A stretch of 7,395 bases of DNA, taken from the NCBI GenBank assembly GCA_030532815.1, contig JAUNKI010000100.1, forward strand, positions 1 through 7,395, written 5' to 3'. A program made the translations under genes and the position numbers. Positions within the stretch are counted from its first letter, which is position 1. Each line of letters opens with the position of its first letter. This document shows, piece after piece, positions 5,862 through 7,395 of the stretch. This stretch comes from Leptotrichiaceae bacterium. Lineage in GTDB: Bacteria; Fusobacteriota; Fusobacteriia; Fusobacteriales; Leptotrichiaceae. Under the pieces are notes generated by a model. That model had not been told where the DNA came from and did no database searches. It saw only the letters and a program-made list of their open reading frames with translations.

Positions 5862-7224
5862 ATGAAAAAACCGTGGGAAGGACGTTTTACAAAAACTACC
5901 GACAAGCTGCTCGAAAAGTTCAATGCTTCTATTACTTTTGATAAAAGGCTGTATAAGGAAGACATAAAAGGAAGTATAGCTCATAGTAAAATGCTGTCAA
6001 AACAGAATATAATTACGGAAAAAGAACAGAAAGCAATTGAAAAGGGACTTTTACAGATAAAAGATGAAATTGAAAAAGAAACTTTTAAATTTAAAATTGA
6101 AGATGAAGATATACATATGGCTATTGAAAAAAGACTTACAGAAATAATAGGAGAAACAGCAGGAAAACTTCATACTGCCAGAAGCAGAAATGATCAGGTC
6201 TCTCTTGATATTAGAATGTATGCTATGAAAGAAGCCCAAGAAATAAAAAAATTACTGATTAATATGGAAAAAAATCTTATAAATATGGCTGAAAAGTATG
6301 AAGATGTTATTATTCCGGGATATACACACCTTCAGAGAGCACAGCCTATACTGTTTTCCCATTATCTTATGGCTTATTTTCAAATGTTCAGAAGGGATAT
6401 ATCAAGAATTGAAAATTTTCTTGAAAGAACTGATGAAATGCCTTTGGGAGCCGGAGCATTGGCAGGGACCACTTTCAATATTGACAGACATTTCACCGCT
6501 TCAGAATTAGGATTTTCCCAACCTACCGAAAACAGTCTTGATTCTGTAAGTGACCGTGATTTTATCATTGAACTTTCTTTTATTATTTCAATGATATCAA
6601 TGCATCTTTCAAGATTTTCCGAAGAAATTATTATCTGGTGTACATCCGAATTTTCCTTTATAACTCCCGATGATGCTTTTTCTACAGGGTCATCCATTAT
6701 GCCTCAAAAGAAAAATCCCGATATTCCTGAGCTTATAAGAGGAAAAACAGGAAGAATATATGGAAATCTCATAAGTTTACTGACTACAATGAAAGCTCTT
6801 CCTTTAGCTTACAATAAAGATATGCAGGAAGATAAGGAAAGTATATTTGATTCTATTGATACTATTAAAATTTCAATTGAAATTTTTTATGAAATGCTTG
6901 CCACTTTAAAAATTAATAAGGAAAAAAGGATTTTTAAATGCGACAGATGTTGCCGATTATCTCGCAAAGAAAAATGTTCCGTTTAGAAAAGCACATGAAA
7001 TTTCCGGTAAAATTGTTTCTTATTGTGAAAATAAAAATCTGGATATCGAGGAAATGACGCTGGAAGAATTTAAAAAATTTTCAGATATATTTGAAAATGA
7101 TATTTTTAATGAAATTACTTTGGAAAGCTGTGTTAATAAAAGAAATTCCTACGGAGGGACTTCTTCTGAAAATGTCAGAATGCAAATCAAAAAAGGAAAA
7201 AAATATATTGAAAATTTTGAATAA
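5862..7224 (+). pseudogene. argH: Argininosuccinate lyase, frameshifted
   Basis: ArgH splits argininosuccinate into arginine and fumarate, the last step of arginine synthesis, as a cytoplasmic homotetramer. Codons 1-355 (5862-6926) are a well-conserved lyase: KPWEGRF start, HTARSRNDQ (104-112), [10 protein letters not shown] (153-162) and the fumarate-lyase signature [11 protein letters not shown] (276-286), which contains the catalytic serine loop. After INKEK the reading frame runs into unrelated residues and stops at 6984-6986. The true C-terminus continues one frame over from 6928 ([26 protein letters not shown]) for 98 residues to TAA at 7222-7224. About seven residues (normally a Met-x-x-Ala stretch before GF) are also absent at the junction, so restoring them would give about 460 residues, the usual length. 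Without the C-terminal domain the product is probably inactive. The promoter, ribosome binding site and terminator are intact, which suggests recent damage. A sequencing or assembly error is the alternative. Confidence 0.88.
6921..6930 (+). other. argH: Frameshift/deletion site in argH
   Basis: The run G-A6-GG at 6921-6929 marks the break. Upstream codons read AAG GAA AAA; downstream the ArgH frame resumes at GGA (6928), one base out of phase. Relative to the family, about 21 bases minus one are missing. If the ancestral gene had GAAAAAATG (Glu-Lys-Met) followed five codons later by AAAAAAGGA (Lys-Lys-Gly), a 20-base deletion between the two A6 runs would leave exactly this sequence. Confidence 0.7.
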
Positions 7225-7232
7225 AAATATTT

Positions 7233-7258
7233 TATGAGGGTGTATCATTACCCTCATA
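7233..7258 (+). terminator. argH terminator hairpin
   Basis: An 8-base-pair stem, TATGAGGG (7233-7240) with CCCTCATA (7251-7258), encloses a 10-base loop and begins nine bases after the argH stop codon. Only a short T-run (TTTC) follows, so termination may be inefficient or depend on the repeats beyond. The position strongly favours a 3'-end structure. Confidence 0.65.
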
Positions 7259-7277
7259 TTTCGGCTATCGGCTTAAT

Positions 7278-7317
7278 CCAAACTTTTTTGAAAAAAAGTT
7301 TGACAAAAAACTGCCAA
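7278..7317 (+). repeat. Palindromic repeat, copy A
   Basis: This 40-base unit consists of a near-perfect palindrome, CAAACTTTTTT/AAAAAAGTTTG (arms 7279-7289 and 7292-7302), followed by the tail ACAAAAAACTGCCAA. Copy B starts about 76 bases downstream and differs by a handful of substitutions and a 2-base gap. Because the palindrome's changes are partly paired (AAAC/GTTT here, AACC/GGTT in copy B), the hairpin seems conserved while its sequence drifts. Confidence 0.75.
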
Positions 7318-7353
7318 CTCAACTTTTTTCCGTGAGGACTCATCGCCGTCATA

Positions 7354-7395
7354 TCAACCTTTTTTGCAAAAAAGGTTGAACCAAAAAACTTCCAA
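7354..7395 (+). repeat. Palindromic repeat, copy B (runs to window edge)
   Basis: A perfect 26-base palindrome (7354-7379, arms TCAACCTTTTTTG and its complement, centre GC) is followed by AACCAAAAAACTTCCAA. It aligns along its whole visible length with copy A at 7278-7317. A further partial match, CTCAACTTTTTTCC (7318-7331), lies between them. The unit may extend past the end of the window. Confidence 0.75.

Noticed and set aside
6380..6697. Minus-strand 105-codon ORF inside argH
   Set aside because: It lies antisense to the conserved lyase core, with no start signals or family features; it is a shadow of argH.
6921..6930. Programmed -1 ribosomal frameshifting at the A6 run in argH
   Set aside because: In the reading phase the site is A AAA AGG, not a classical A AAA AAG heptamer. 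Rejoining the ArgH frame needs +1 (or -2), the junction also lacks about seven family residues, and no reason for recoding in argH is known.
6928..6986. Cys-rich tail (KCDRCC) as a metal-binding extension of ArgH
   Set aside because: These codons are out-of-frame reading of the ArgH C-terminal domain, whose proper frame is clearly conserved, so the cysteines are accidental.
7278..7395. CRISPR array
   Set aside because: There are only two diverged, self-palindromic copies with no regular unique spacers and no cas genes nearby.

Overview
The window is AT-rich DNA using the standard bacterial code (TGG for Trp, TAA and TGA as stops), with AGA-dominated arginine codons, GGAGG-type ribosome binding sites and three predicted lipoproteins. 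This fits a member of the Fusobacteriota, most likely Leptotrichiaceae (Leptotrichia or a close relative). That placement is a judgement from composition and protein flavour, not from a marker gene.

Layout. Positions 1-583 are a gene-poor, very AT-rich region. It holds a MITE-like inverted repeat (27-139), several decayed copies of a short palindromic repeat on the minus strand, and a terminator hairpin (551-575). From 584 to 5665, four minus-strand genes lie head to tail with gaps of about 12-30 bases and look like one operon. In transcription order they are: a lipoprotein of the DNase I-like endonuclease/exonuclease/phosphatase fold (5665-4760), a MATE-family multidrug/solute exporter (4741-3371), a lipoprotein with two phospholipase D half-domains (3355-1823), and a lipoprotein with Sel1/TPR-type repeats (1795-584). 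Three of the four products are predicted to be lipid-anchored outside the cytoplasm and the fourth is an inner-membrane exporter, so the operon looks like an envelope or surface module. Its actual task cannot be read from the sequence.

From 5666 to 5861 a divergent intergenic region carries a good extended -10 promoter for the plus-strand gene argH (argininosuccinate lyase, 5862-7224). This gene is broken. The first 355 codons and the last 98 codons are both excellent ArgH, but they lie in different frames, and about seven residues normally present at the junction are missing. A 20-base deletion between two A6 runs would explain both facts exactly. No argG or other arginine gene is adjacent.

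From 7225 to 7395 there is an argH terminator hairpin followed by two diverged copies of a roughly 40-base repeat, each centred on a T6/A6 palindrome. Relatives of this repeat appear at the left end of the window in the opposite orientation. On both sides the repeat therefore sits downstream of a transcription unit and points the same way relative to it, like a 3'-end-associated repeat family.

The most rewarding items are the argH lesion, the flanking repeat family, the MITE-like element and the three-lipoprotein/exporter operon. I found no CRISPR array, tRNA, rRNA, transposase, phage gene or recognised defence system.
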